DNA from: Haloferax marisrubri
GTDB lineage: Archaea > Halobacteriota > Halobacteria > Halobacteriales > Haloferacaceae
Length of the DNA: 64,000 nucleotides
NCBI RefSeq assembly: GCF_001469875.2
Contig: NZ_LOPW02000022.1
Coordinates: forward strand, 135,829-199,828
Direction: 5' to 3'
Part shown: positions 1 to 9,472 of the stretch, in pieces
Position numbering within the stretch: position 1 is the stretch's first letter
Layout of the letters: the number at the start of each line of letters is the position of its first letter
Notes under the pieces: model-generated
Database searches by the model: none
What the model saw: the letters and a program-made list of their open reading frames with translations, nothing else
Told to the model about the DNA's origin: nothing
Translations under genes and position numbers: made by a program

Positions 1-663
1 CACCCGCGGCTGTACGCCGCCTTCTCGGTGGTCGTCGTCGCCGTCGCGCTCTGGCTCGCCGTCCGCCACGGCGGCGTCTACGGTCTCGGGCTGACGCTGT
101 TCCCGGGCGTCATCGCGGTGTTCTACACCGTCCCGCTCGTTCCCCTCCCCTCCGTCGACCGGCTCAAAGACGTGTTCATCGTCAACACCGCGACGGTGTC
201 GCTCGCGTGGGCGGTCCCCGTGGCGTTCATCCCGCTCGCGGTCGCCGCGACCGCACCCGACTACGCCGCCGGCGCGGCCGTCGCGGCGGGCTGGTTCTTC
301 CTCCGGTCGGCCATCTCGGTCGAAGTCCACAACGTCCGCGACGTCACCGGCGACGCGCGAAACGGCGTCGAGACCCTGCCGACGGTCGTCGGCGTCCGCC
401 GCACGCAACTGAGCCTCTACGGGTTAGAACTCGTCTCGCTCGGCCTCGTCTCGGGTGCAGCGTGGCTCGGCGTCGTCCCCGCGTGGGCCCCGGTCGCGCT
501 CCTGCCCGCCGTCGCCTACTCCACGTGGATTACCGCCGCGCTCACCGAGTCGAACCGCTCGGTCGAGCGGCTCTGTACGCTCCGCGACGGCGAGGGCGTG
601 CTGATGGCCGTCGGCGTCGCGGTCGCCGCCGCGGCTGTCGGAACCGGCGGCGCGCTCGCGTGA
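1..663 (+). CDS. UbiA family prenyltransferase (C-terminal part, 5' truncated)
   Basis: The frame is open from the first base, so only the C-terminal part (about 220 residues) is present. UbiA enzymes are polytopic membrane proteins that move a prenyl chain onto an acceptor such as a quinone head group or archaeal lipid. The visible part has several hydrophobic segments and the second Asp-rich motif, NVRDVTGD followed by RNGVETLPTVVG, which is the diphosphate/Mg-binding loop of the family. The acceptor substrate cannot be told. The next gene is a histidine kinase after a 116-nt gap, with no sign of a shared operon. Confidence 0.85.
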   Translation, partial: HPRLYAAFSVVVVAVALWLAVRHGGVYGLGLTLFPGVIAVFYTVPLVPLPSVDRLKDVFIVNTATVSLAWAVPVAFIPLAVAATAPDYAAGAAVAAGWFFLRSAISVEVHNVRDVTGDARNGVETLPTVVGVRRTQLSLYGLELVSLGLVSGAAWLGVVPAWAPVALLPAVAYSTWITAALTESNRSVERLCTLRDGEGVLMAVGVAVAAAAVGTGGALA

Positions 664-779
664 CGTGTCAACAGCGGATACAACGCCGCTGAGACGGGGT
701 TGGAGGCGTCGTCGTCTCGCGACAGTCGGCTCGAAATCTCGAATACGTTTTTGTCATGTGGTGAATAACTATTCAGTTA

Positions 780-2567
780 GTGTTCCCGAGCATCGAGTGG
801 GTCCCCTTCGAACAGTTGGTGTTCGGAAGCGACGTCAGCGCACGCCTGCTGATACAGCCGGTCTCACTCATCGTCGTCGTCGTCGGCCTGATGGTCATCA
901 CCGGCGTCGTAAGCGGCTACGTCGCCCTGTTCGCGTGGCGACGGCGCTCGACGCCCGGCGCAACCGGGCTCATCGTGTTCGGCCTCGCCAGCGGCTGGTG
1001 GTCGGCGGGCTACCTGTTGGAACTCCTCGTCGCGGACCTGACGCTCAAACTCGTCCTTGCGAACCTCCAGTGGGCCGGCGTCCTCGTGGCCCCCATCGCC
1101 TGGTTCCTCTTCGCGTTTTCCTACGCCGGCCGGGACCGGTTCACCGCGCCGGCGGTGCTGCTCGTCCTCTCGGTGCCCTCTCTGGTCGGCCTCGTCGCCG
1201 TCTGGACCAACCCCGCACACCACCTGATGTGGAGTTCGGTCAGCGTCGTTCCAGCTATCGGCCAGACGATTACCGTCCTCCAGACCGAGTGGGGACCGCT
1301 GTACTGGCTCGTGTTGGGATACAGCTACCTGCTGTGGGTCGCCGGCACGGTCGTCATCTTCCGGACGGCGCTCGACATGCCGACGATCTACCGACTCCAG
1401 GCCGCCACTCTCATCGTCGGGGCACTCATGCCCGTGCTCGGAAACGCCGCCACGACGCTTCTCGAACTCTACGGCCCGGCCATCGATATGACGCCCGCGG
1501 CGTTCGCGTTCGCCGGGCTCGCGTGTACCGTCGCGGTCAGCCGGTTCGAACTCCTCGAATCCCGGCCGGTCCCCCGGTGGGTCGCCCGCGAACGCGTGGT
1601 CGAGACGATGACCGACGCGGTCCTCGTCACCGACACGAAGTGGCGTATCACCGACGCGAACCAGGCGGCCAAGCGAATCCTCGGCGACCCCGCCGCAGAA
1701 CTCAAAGGCAACCCCGTCAGCGACGTTATCGAGGAGTTCTCGCCCGACGAGCGGGACACGGACCACCTCACCGTCAGGCTCGGGTCGGGACACCGGTACT
1801 TCGAACTCCGGACGAGCGCCTTTACCGACCACCACGGCCGCGATATCGGCCACGCGCTCGTCTTCCGCGACGTGACCGACCGCCGGCTGAACCTCCAGCA
1901 ACTCGAGGTGATGAACCGCGTCCTCCGACACAACCTCCGGACCGAGGCGAACCTCCTCGAAGGCTACGCGAACCTCGTCTTGGACGACATCGACGCCGGC
2001 GAACTCGACGACGCGCGGACCCACGCGCAGACGGTCCACGACCACGCGTCGACGCTCGTCAACATCAGTCAGAAGGCGCGCAAACTCGGCGCGACCCGCG
2101 AGGGCGACGGCGACGGCAACGGCGACATCCGTCTCCGCCCCGCGGCCGTCCAAATACAGGCCGCCGCGGACGCCATCCGAACCGAGTTCGCCCACGCGAA
2201 CGTCCGCGTCCACGACCTTCCCGACCACGACTTCGTCTGTGCTCCCACGCTCGAACCCATCGTCCGCGAACTCGTCGAAAACGGCGTCCAACACGACCCA
2301 GCGGCGACGCCGGTCGTCACGGTGACGACGACCCACGAGGGCGACGAACTCACGATTCGAATCGAGGACAACGGCCCCGGTATCAGGCCGAGCGAACTCG
2401 CCGCCATCAACGCCCACGGCGAGACGCAACTCCGACACGCGAGCGGCCTCGGTCTCTGGCTGGTCAAGTGGGGCGTCGACCAACTCGGCGGGACGGTCAC
2501 GTTCGACGCCCACGACGAGGGCGGGACCGAAGTGGTGCTTCGGATTCCGGCGTTGCGGGGGGAGTAG
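780..2567 (+). CDS. Membrane sensor histidine kinase (7TM-PAS-HisKA-HATPase)
   Basis: A 595-residue two-component sensor. Residues 1 to about 250 form about seven hydrophobic segments, like the N-terminal 7TM sensor module of haloarchaeal kinases. A PAS domain follows (about 265-375, with TMTDAVLVTDTKWRITDAN), then the H-box RVLRHNLRTEANLL with phospho-acceptor His384. The C-terminal ATPase domain has an N-box (ELVENGVQHDP), a G1 box (DNGPGI) and a G2 box (GLGLWL). The signal sensed is unknown and no receiver-domain gene lies nearby. The start is the GTG at 780; a later in-frame ATG would cut into the first membrane helix, so the exact start is uncertain. Confidence 0.88.
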   Translation: MFPSIEWVPFEQLVFGSDVSARLLIQPVSLIVVVVGLMVITGVVSGYVALFAWRRRSTPGATGLIVFGLASGWWSAGYLLELLVADLTLKLVLANLQWAGVLVAPIAWFLFAFSYAGRDRFTAPAVLLVLSVPSLVGLVAVWTNPAHHLMWSSVSVVPAIGQTITVLQTEWGPLYWLVLGYSYLLWVAGTVVIFRTALDMPTIYRLQAATLIVGALMPVLGNAATTLLELYGPAIDMTPAAFAFAGLACTVAVSRFELLESRPVPRWVARERVVETMTDAVLVTDTKWRITDANQAAKRILGDPAAELKGNPVSDVIEEFSPDERDTDHLTVRLGSGHRYFELRTSAFTDHHGRDIGHALVFRDVTDRRLNLQQLEVMNRVLRHNLRTEANLLEGYANLVLDDIDAGELDDARTHAQTVHDHASTLVNISQKARKLGATREGDGDGNGDIRLRPAAVQIQAAADAIRTEFAHANVRVHDLPDHDFVCAPTLEPIVRELVENGVQHDPAATPVVTVTTTHEGDELTIRIEDNGPGIRPSELAAINAHGETQLRHASGLGLWLVKWGVDQLGGTVTFDAHDEGGTEVVLRIPALRGE

Positions 2568-2755
2568 CTGGAGGGTTCAGAGAACCGCGACCGAACCTCG
2601 ACGGTTCCAGTTTTGATAACCACGCGCCTAGAGATTGTTCAATATCGCAACTAGTAACGCGATGTCTAAATTCCTTAGACCGGTTTATAGGCCCGATTAA
2701 CCGCGTAATCACCGGTTTCAGTTCGATTTGCATCAGCAACACGGTGCAGTAAATT

Positions 2756-2764
2756 CTTAAATAT
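2756..2764 (+). promoter_or_regulatory. TATA-box promoter of the pilus-type operon
   Basis: CTTAAATAT is centred about 28 nt ahead of the ATG at 2788. That is the spacing expected for a leaderless haloarchaeal transcript. The surrounding 2600-2787 stretch is clearly more AT-rich than the genes. Confidence 0.6.
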
Positions 2765-2787
2765 GAATACTCGGCAAGCCACGGTGT

Positions 2788-5115
2788 ATGCCTACCCAAG
2801 GCGATAACGACGGGGCGGAGCCACCCACTCCGACCCTCGAATTCGGTGCTGCCTCGACTCCCGCGGCGGCGGGCGCGGTCCCGGCGCCCGTCCCCCCGGA
2901 CGACCCGAACGCGTGGTACGCCCCGACCGTCCGCTCGCAGTACGAAGTCGCCCCCGACACCGTCGTCACCATCAGCGACGCGGACCACGGCTTCGACTAC
3001 GCGGTCCGAGAGCCGACGCTCGGGACGCGCGAGACCGCCGCGCTGGAGACCGTCCGCGACCACTTCTCGACCGTCGCCCGACGACGACCGCTCACCCGCG
3101 AGGGCGCGGCGACCCGCGCCGAGACCGGTCTCTCGCCGAAGTACCGGCGCATCTTCGACCGACTGCTCGACCTCCCGCCGACCGCCCGCAGACGCGTCGA
3201 ACACCACGCGCTGTCCGAGCTGCGGCTCCTCGGCGCAGTCACGCCGCTGGCGCTCGACGAGCGCATCGAAGTCGTCGACGCCGGTCGCGGCGACGGCTCC
3301 GAGCGACTGGTCGTCCACACCGAGGACTTCGCGCCGGCGACGACGACGTTCGACTCCGACGTGACGTTCGCCGACCGCATCGCCGCCGAGCGGGTCGACC
3401 ACTACACCGTCCCCTTCGCCGGCTACGACGTGGACGTGGTGGTCTACCGCGACCGACTCCTCGGCGACGACCGCTTCGCCACGAAGTACGCCGTCCTCGA
3501 ACCGGACCTCGTCCCCGGCGACGCCGAACTCATCGAGGAGTGCAAGGAGCGAATCTGGGAGGCGAACGTCGACGACGTGGTCACGGACCGCATCGAGTTC
3601 GTCCGCGACCGCGCCCGCGAGTTCCTCTCGCGGCGACTGACCGCCCGCAACACCCGAGCGTGGGTCGACGCCACGAGGTTCCGCGTCCGCGCCGCGCTCT
3701 CGGAGTACGGCCTCGCGCTCCCGCCGGTCGACCGCCGGTTCGCCGAGGACCGCCTCGACGACCTCGTCTACTACGTCCTCCGCGACTACGTCGGCGAGGG
3801 CGTCCTCACCGTTCCCATCCGCGACCCCCACCTCGAAGACGTGGAGGCCAACCGCGTCGGCGAACGGGTCAAAGTTATTCCGCGGGCCGACGTGACCGGT
3901 CGCGGCGGCCTCCGCGTGCCGACGAACCTCGTCTTCGAAGACGAGACGGAGTTCACGAACGTCGTCACCCAACTCGCCGCGGCCGACGGGGTGGAGCTGA
4001 ACGCCTCGAACCCGAGCGCGAAGGTGAACCTCCGACCCGGCGCGGTCGGCGGCGACCCCGCGTCGGCCGACACCGACGAGACGATTCGGTGCGCCGTCGC
4101 CCTTCCCGTCATCTCCGAGGGCGGCCCGCACGTCTCGATTCGCAAGCAGACCGGCGACGTACTCACGCCGGTCGACCTCGTCGAGAGCGGGTCGCTATCG
4201 ACCGAGCTCGTCACCCTGCTGTGGCTCTGTTACGAACACAACCGCGTCGTCCTCTTTTCGGGTGCGACTGGGGTTGGAAAAACGACGTTGATGAACGCGT
4301 GCATGCCGTTCGTCCCGTACGACCACCGACCAATCAGCATCGACGAGGGCTCCCGCGAGGTCCACCTCCCCCACGAGACGGGCGTCTCGCTGACGACGCG
4401 CGACCACGAGTCCGAGTTCAAGCGCGTCTCGATGGCCGACCTGATGACCGAGGCGAACTACCTCAACCCCGACGTCGAGGTCATCGCCGAAATCAACACG
4501 CCCGAGTCGTTCGCCACCTTCGCCGAGACGCTCAACACCGGCCACGGCGTCATCGGCACGACCCACGCCGCCGACATCGAGACGCTCGTCAACCGCGTCA
4601 TCGAGCAGGGTCTCCCGCCGTACCTCCTCCGCGAACTCGACCTCGTCGTCTTCCCGCACAAGGTCGACGGCGAGCGGTACGTCTCCGAGGTGGTCGAACT
4701 CGTCCCCGAGTCCGAGTACGACGAGACGTGGGGCCGACGCGGCGTCGTCGAGAAAGGCGGCCGAACGCTCCATTGGAACACGGTCGGCCGACGGACGCCC
4801 GACGGCTCGTTCGACCTCTCGTACGAGCACCCGCAGTTGGGCGACGACCGCCGACGCGTCGGAATCCGGCTGTTTCACCGTATCGCTGAGGCCACCGACC
4901 GCGACGTGGAGGCCGTCGAGCGCGAGTTCCACCGGAAGCACCGCTACGTGGAGTACCTCGTCCGCGAGCGGGTGACCGACGTGGACCGGCTGTTCGGCTT
5001 CCTCTCGGACCTCCGGACCGACGAGGCCGCGACGGTCGAGCGGGTCCGCCGGCGGATGGCCGAGCGAACGGCAACTGACGGAAACCGCGACCGCGACGAC
5101 GAGGCCGAGTCGTGA
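2788..5115 (+). CDS. pilB: PilB-type type II/IV secretion system ATPase
   Basis: A 775-residue hexameric-type ATPase that would power assembly of type IV pilus-like filaments at the cytoplasmic face of the membrane. Walker A is GATGVGKTT at about residues 492-500. The Walker B region is VEVIAEINTPESF near 562, followed by the TGHGVIGTTHA His-box segment. The N-terminal 100 residues are Pro/acidic-rich and the C-terminal 130 residues are an extension beyond the ATPase fold. The Walker B segment has Asn where relatives usually have Arg (GEIRD/GEVRG), so this is a divergent subfamily. It overlaps the PilC-type gene by 4 nt (GTGA), so the two are translated together. Haloarchaea carry several pilB-pilC pairs; which paralog this is cannot be told. 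Confidence 0.9.
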   Translation: MPTQGDNDGAEPPTPTLEFGAASTPAAAGAVPAPVPPDDPNAWYAPTVRSQYEVAPDTVVTISDADHGFDYAVREPTLGTRETAALETVRDHFSTVARRRPLTREGAATRAETGLSPKYRRIFDRLLDLPPTARRRVEHHALSELRLLGAVTPLALDERIEVVDAGRGDGSERLVVHTEDFAPATTTFDSDVTFADRIAAERVDHYTVPFAGYDVDVVVYRDRLLGDDRFATKYAVLEPDLVPGDAELIEECKERIWEANVDDVVTDRIEFVRDRAREFLSRRLTARNTRAWVDATRFRVRAALSEYGLALPPVDRRFAEDRLDDLVYYVLRDYVGEGVLTVPIRDPHLEDVEANRVGERVKVIPRADVTGRGGLRVPTNLVFEDETEFTNVVTQLAAADGVELNASNPSAKVNLRPGAVGGDPASADTDETIRCAVALPVISEGGPHVSIRKQTGDVLTPVDLVESGSLSTELVTLLWLCYEHNRVVLFSGATGVGKTTLMNACMPFVPYDHRPISIDEGSREVHLPHETGVSLTTRDHESEFKRVSMADLMTEANYLNPDVEVIAEINTPESFATFAETLNTGHGVIGTTHAADIETLVNRVIEQGLPPYLLRELDLVVFPHKVDGERYVSEVVELVPESEYDETWGRRGVVEKGGRTLHWNTVGRRTPDGSFDLSYEHPQLGDDRRRVGIRLFHRIAEATDRDVEAVEREFHRKHRYVEYLVRERVTDVDRLFGFLSDLRTDEAATVERVRRRMAERTATDGNRDRDDEAES

Positions 5116-7031
5116 CCGGGTTCGACGCCGGATTCGACGAGCGACGGGTCGGCCGCGTCCGCTCGCTTTCGGTCCTCGACAGGGCGCTGTACGCGCTGTT
5201 CGCCCGCCACGTCGACGCCGCGCGACACGACCGGGACCGCCGCCGCTACCGCGGCACCGACATGCGGATGAGCTTCGACCTCTATCTCGCCCGTGCCTAC
5301 GGTCTCGCGTGGGCGACCGGCCTGTTCGTCGCGTTCCCGACGGTGCTCGTCGTGCTCGCCGTTCCCGACTCGACGGTCGACGCCGTCCTCTCCGTCCTCC
5401 GCGCGGTGCTCCCGTTTTTCGAACACGTCCCGATACCCGTGGTTCCGCGGCTTCCCGTGGCCGGCGTGTTCGCACTCGCGGTCGCGATGGCGACGCGGCG
5501 CGTCCTCCTCGCCGTCGCCGGGCAGTACCTCGGCTGGCGGGCGACCGCTCGGCGAGAGAACATCGAGCGGACCCTCCCCGGTGCGGTCCGCTATCTCCAC
5601 GTCCTCTCGTCGGGGAGCGACGGCCCCCGCGAGATGCTTCAGCGCGTCGCCGAGACCGACGCCTACGGCGAGACTGCGGTCGCCTTCCGGGGCGTCCTCA
5701 ACACAGCCTCGCTGACCGGCAACGTGAACGAGGGCCTGCGGCGCGTCGCCCGCGACACGCCCTCCGAGGGGATGCTCGCGCCGTTCCTCCTGAAGTTCCG
5801 CGAGCACGCGGGACAGGGCGACGACGCGCTCCGGAACTATCTGCGAATGGAGAGTCGGATGCTCGGCCACCGACAGGACCGCGCCCGCGAGCGCGCCGAG
5901 GGCTTCCTCGAACTGCTCGCCGAGTTGTTCATCGTCCTCCTCGTCCTTCCCTCGCTGCTCGTCATCGTCCTCACGGTGATGAGCGTCATCGCGCCCGGCC
6001 TCTCCGCGCCGGTCGTCACGCCGCTCGGCCAGACGACCACGCGCGGTATCGTCGTCTACGCGAGCGCCGCGTTCATCGTCGGCGTCGGCCTCGGCGCGAG
6101 CGTGCTCGTCGCAGGGCTCCGACCGCCGGACCAGTCCGTCGAGTACGACCGGCCGACCGGCGCGGTCCGCGTCCTCGACTCGGCGCTGTCGAACCCGGCC
6201 AGCGCGGCCGTCGTATTCGTCCTCCCGGCGCTCGTCGTGGCCGGTGTCGCGTGGGTCGTCGGCGCTGACGCCGTCGGCGTCGCGCTCGCCGGCTACGTCG
6301 CCTACGCGGCCCCGGTCGGCCTCGTCGGCGTCCGCCGCGCCCGCCTCGACGACGCGAAAGACCGCGAGTTGAAGGACTTCGTCCACGCCGTCTCGGGCCA
6401 CGTCAGCCTCGGGCGACCCTTCGGGGATGCGGTCGAGCGCGTCGGCCGCGACGTGGACCTCGGCCCGCTCGATTCCGACGTGGCCGACCTCGCGCTCAAC
6501 CTCCGATTCACCGCGCCGAGTTCCGGCACCGACGTGAACCTCCGGACAGCCGCGTTGGCGCGGTTCGTCGACCGCGTCGGGACGCCCATGGCCGAACAGA
6601 CCATCGGCCTCGTCGTCGGCGCGCTGGACGGCGGCAGCGACACGGGGACCGTCTTCGACACGCTCCAGACCGAAATCGGTCGCCTCTATCACGAAAAGCG
6701 CGCGCTCCGGTCGGGGCTGCTCGTCTACGTCGCCGTCGGCTGGACGACTGCGCTCCTCGTTATCGGAATCACCGTCGCCGTCAACGTCCACGTCTTCGAC
6801 GGCTTCGCCCAACTCTCGACGCTCTCGACCGGTGGGTCGTTCGCCATCAACGCCGGGGCGGTCGACCTCGAACGCGACCGCTACCGGATGTACGTCGTCA
6901 CGCAGGCGACGATGCTCGCGTCTGGCTGGTTCGCCGGGACGGCGAGCCGCGGGCGCTACGAGGCGTTGCTCCACTCCGGCGCGCTCGTCGTCGCGTGCTA
7001 CCTCGTCTACGCCGGGGTGGGACTGATATGA
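5112..7031 (+). CDS. pilC: PilC/TadC-type membrane platform protein (T2SSF family)
   Basis: A 639-residue polytopic membrane protein, the inner-membrane platform partner of the upstream ATPase. It has two T2SSF-like halves: helices near residues 65-150, a soluble part (150-265), helices near 265-410, a second soluble part (420-530) and final helices. Both soluble halves carry the expected charged helical pattern (for example NVNEGLRRVARD and GRPFGDAVERVGRD). The GTG start at 5112 overlaps the ATPase stop, and the stop at 7031 overlaps the next ATG (ATGA), so the operon is coupled on both sides. Confidence 0.88.
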   Translation: MTGFDAGFDERRVGRVRSLSVLDRALYALFARHVDAARHDRDRRRYRGTDMRMSFDLYLARAYGLAWATGLFVAFPTVLVVLAVPDSTVDAVLSVLRAVLPFFEHVPIPVVPRLPVAGVFALAVAMATRRVLLAVAGQYLGWRATARRENIERTLPGAVRYLHVLSSGSDGPREMLQRVAETDAYGETAVAFRGVLNTASLTGNVNEGLRRVARDTPSEGMLAPFLLKFREHAGQGDDALRNYLRMESRMLGHRQDRARERAEGFLELLAELFIVLLVLPSLLVIVLTVMSVIAPGLSAPVVTPLGQTTTRGIVVYASAAFIVGVGLGASVLVAGLRPPDQSVEYDRPTGAVRVLDSALSNPASAAVVFVLPALVVAGVAWVVGADAVGVALAGYVAYAAPVGLVGVRRARLDDAKDRELKDFVHAVSGHVSLGRPFGDAVERVGRDVDLGPLDSDVADLALNLRFTAPSSGTDVNLRTAALARFVDRVGTPMAEQTIGLVVGALDGGSDTGTVFDTLQTEIGRLYHEKRALRSGLLVYVAVGWTTALLVIGITVAVNVHVFDGFAQLSTLSTGGSFAINAGAVDLERDRYRMYVVTQATMLASGWFAGTASRGRYEALLHSGALVVACYLVYAGVGLI

Positions 7032-7741
7032 GCGCGGCGCGCGGCCAAGCGAACGTCGTCGGCGTCGCGCTCCTGCTCGGCATCGGCGTCGTCGCAATCG
7101 GCCTCCTGACCGCCAGCGTCGGCGGGCTCGTGGACGCCCAAATTGCGACCGCGGACGCCGACACCGCCGCCGACGGGCTGTCGTCGCTCCGAGACGGCGT
7201 CGTCGCCGGCGCGAACGACAGCTACCCGGTTCGCGTCACGGACGGCGACCTCTCGCGGGTGAACAGGACGGTCCGAGTCATCCCCGAGACGGGGGCCAAC
7301 AGAACCTACGACGCCGACGGCTACGTCGCCGACCTCGGCGGCCAACGCGTGGCGTTCGTCGGCGGCGCGGTCGTCCGCGGAACCGGCGACGCGGCCTCGC
7401 TGGTCACGCCCGTCCCGCTGTCGTTCGCCGGCGACGCGGCGTTTCTCACGGTGCCCGTTCTGACTGACGAGGCCACAGACGGCGGCGGTCTCGGCGGAGG
7501 TGCGGCGCTCCGAACCCGCACGACGCGAGTCGTGTCCGACCTGCCGAGCGACGAGTACACCGTCGCCGTCGAGACGGCGACTCCCGAGGCATGGGAGCGG
7601 GCGTTCGAACGTCGCGGGTTCGGCACGGCCCGAGCCGACTTCGACGGCGACGGCACCGAGAGCGTCGTCGCCACCGTACCCGGCGACCGGACGCTCACGG
7701 TCGCTCGGTACGACCTCTCCGTGGTGGTCGCCCGTGGCTGA
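7028..7741 (+). CDS. Prepilin-like membrane-anchored protein of the pilus operon
   Basis: 237 residues. It begins MSAARGQANVVGVALLLG and continues as one hydrophobic helix. The RGQ followed by a hydrophobic stretch resembles the site cut by the archaeal prepilin peptidase PibD in archaellins (RGQ-VGIGT), so it is probably a minor pilin. The rest is an extracellular domain rich in Asp, Thr and beta-forming stretches, with possible N-glycosylation sites (NDS, NRT). The ATG at 7028 was chosen because it forms an ATGA overlap with the upstream stop and puts RGQ near the N terminus. The family is not one I can name. Confidence 0.75.
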   Translation: MSAARGQANVVGVALLLGIGVVAIGLLTASVGGLVDAQIATADADTAADGLSSLRDGVVAGANDSYPVRVTDGDLSRVNRTVRVIPETGANRTYDADGYVADLGGQRVAFVGGAVVRGTGDAASLVTPVPLSFAGDAAFLTVPVLTDEATDGGGLGGGAALRTRTTRVVSDLPSDEYTVAVETATPEAWERAFERRGFGTARADFDGDGTESVVATVPGDRTLTVARYDLSVVVARG

Positions 7742-8309
7742 CGCTCCTCAGCCACGGCTCCCGTCGCCGCCGGAGTTCGGCTTTCACGCCGCAAATCGAG
7801 CCGCGGTCCCCGTCGTCGGAAAGGCGCTCGAAGCCGCCATCGTCGTGCTGTTCATCGGGCTCTTGACGACCGTGCTGTTCGGCGGCGTCGTCCCCGACCA
7901 CCGCGCCGCGGTCGGTCACGAACTCGCCGACCGAACGCTCGCGACGGCGACTGAGCAAGTCGAAGCGACTGCCGTCGTCCCCGGGTCGGCGGTCCGCGGG
8001 TCCAGACGGGCCGACGTGGACCTCCCCCGCGCGATTCGCGGGAGTTCCTACCGAATCGCGTACGTCCCGAACGCCACGCTCACGGCCGGCCCGAACGAGA
8101 CTGGCTCGAACGCCACCGCACCGATGCTGGTCCTCGACCACCCGAATGACGCGTTCGACCGCCGACTCCCGGTCACTCTCCCCGAGTCGGTGACCGTCAC
8201 CGGCGAGTGGGACAGCGGGAACGATTGCGTGGTTCGCGTCGCGGTCGAGGACGACGGTGCGACGCTCGAACTCGCGAACGAGCCCGTGGCCGGAGGAGAC
8301 GATGAGTAG
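7734..8309 (+). CDS. Small membrane-anchored protein of the pilus operon
   Basis: About 191 residues from a GTG at 7734 that overlaps the preceding gene by 8 nt. There is one hydrophobic helix near residues 28-50 (ALEAAIVVLFIGLLTTVLFGG), so the bulk should lie outside the cell. The helix is not preceded by the RGQ/RAQ motif of its neighbours and lies further from the N terminus, so processing as a prepilin is less clear. The remaining sequence is beta-rich with several Asn-X-Thr/Ser sites and an Asp/Glu-rich tail. It could be a pilus-assembly accessory or a divergent minor pilin. No named family recognised. Confidence 0.7.
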   Translation: MADAPQPRLPSPPEFGFHAANRAAVPVVGKALEAAIVVLFIGLLTTVLFGGVVPDHRAAVGHELADRTLATATEQVEATAVVPGSAVRGSRRADVDLPRAIRGSSYRIAYVPNATLTAGPNETGSNATAPMLVLDHPNDAFDRRLPVTLPESVTVTGEWDSGNDCVVRVAVEDDGATLELANEPVAGGDDE

Positions 8310-9003
8310 CCGTACCCGCGCCACGGCACGCGCCCAGACGACGCTCGCCGGACTCGCGGTGGCGCTCGTGCTCGTGACCGCAGTCACGGTCGGGGCCGTC
8401 GCCGCCGCCGACCGAGTCCTCGCGGACGCGGCCGGCGAGTCGCTCGAACAGCACCGCGCCGAGCGCGCCGCGGACGCGCTCGTCACGGACTCTCCGCTCG
8501 TCTCGTCCGACGACGGGAGCGACGCGATCGACCTCGCGCTCGCGAACGACACGAACGCGACCGCGCTCGCCGCCGCCGTCCCGTCACTCCGCGACGCGGC
8601 GTTTCGCGTCCGAGTCGATGGCCGGACGATAGCTGAGCGGGGCGACCCGTCGGGCGGACACACGGTCGGTCGCGGCGCGCTCGCCGTCAGTCGGCGGAGC
8701 GTCGGCGCGACAATCGACCTCTCGGAGGAGACCACCGCGACGCTCGACGGGCGGACGAACCGCGTCCGACTCGACGTGAACCCGGGGGCAAACACGACGA
8801 TTCGAACGATTCGAGTCGACGACAGGGTCGTCCTCCACCGACCGACCGGAATCGAGGGAGAGCGCGTCGTCGAGGTGTCGTCCCGCTCGGACCCGCTGAT
8901 TCGCGTCGAAACCGCCGAGTCCGACCCGTCGGGGAGCGTCGACGCGTCGGCGACGGCGCTCGACTCGACCGTCGTTCGACTCGAGGTGACCGTCGATGCG
9001 TGA
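8302..9003 (+). CDS. Prepilin-like membrane-anchored protein of the pilus operon
   Basis: 233 residues. The ATG at 8302 overlaps the upstream stop by 8 nt and has a strong GGAGGAG ribosome site at 8291-8297, which fixes the start. It opens MSSRTRATARAQTTLAG and runs into a 20-residue hydrophobic helix. RAQ before the helix resembles a class III signal peptide. The rest is a long acidic, beta-rich domain that would be extracellular, with several Asn-X-Thr sites. Probably a minor pilin. No named family recognised. Confidence 0.72.
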   Translation: MSSRTRATARAQTTLAGLAVALVLVTAVTVGAVAAADRVLADAAGESLEQHRAERAADALVTDSPLVSSDDGSDAIDLALANDTNATALAAAVPSLRDAAFRVRVDGRTIAERGDPSGGHTVGRGALAVSRRSVGATIDLSEETTATLDGRTNRVRLDVNPGANTTIRTIRVDDRVVLHRPTGIEGERVVEVSSRSDPLIRVETAESDPSGSVDASATALDSTVVRLEVTVDA

Positions 9004-9472
9004 GCGTCGCGACGACCGTTCGCGGCGGATGCGCCCCCACCGCGCGGCCGTCGGAACCCGCACGAGGAACAGAGACCGTGGACAGCTTTCGCTGACGGTC
9101 GTCGAAGCGGCCGTCGCAACGTTGTTCGTCCTCGCCGTCGCGGCGGGATTCGCGCTCGCACCGCCCGCGCCGGCTTCCGAGTCGGACTCGCTGGAGCGGC
9201 AGGCGACGGACGCCGCGTCGCTGGTGGCGTCAGTACCTGCGGAAGCACCGGGAACGCTCCTCGGCGTGGCCTGCACGTCGTCGGGCGACTTCGACGCCCG
9301 GGCGGCGCGGCTTCACGAAGTCGCCTCGGCCGGACTCCCGAACGGAGCGTTCGTCTCGCTCCGAACCGACGTCGGTTCGGTCGGTCGGCCGCCGCCGGAG
9401 ACCGCTCGGGTGGGAACCGCGACCGCCGTGGTCCCGCGCTGTACCGCGACGCTCGAGGTGTGGTATCCGTGA
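8996..9472 (+). CDS. Prepilin-like protein of the pilus operon
   Basis: 158 residues; the ATG at 8996 overlaps the preceding gene by 8 nt. A basic N terminus of about 28 residues ends in DRGQLSLTVVEAAVATLFV and then a hydrophobic helix. Of the five small genes this one looks most like a type IV pilin: RGQ cleavage motif, and a Glu six residues after Gln, in a position reminiscent of the conserved Glu5 of pilins. The C-terminal domain has two Cys residues (GVACTSS and PRCTATL) that could form a disulfide outside the cell. Confidence 0.72.
   Translation: MRERRDDRSRRMRPHRAAVGTRTRNRDRGQLSLTVVEAAVATLFVLAVAAGFALAPPAPASESDSLERQATDAASLVASVPAEAPGTLLGVACTSSGDFDARAARLHEVASAGLPNGAFVSLRTDVGSVGRPPPETARVGTATAVVPRCTATLEVWYP

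Noticed and set aside
864-2513. Long minus-strand open frame opposite the histidine kinase
   Set aside because: High-GC shadow frame; very Arg/Asp/Val-rich with no domain, while the plus-strand kinase has full motifs.
2497-4131. 544-residue minus-strand frame over the pilB start
   Set aside because: Antisense shadow of the ATPase gene with no recognisable domain and crossing its promoter.
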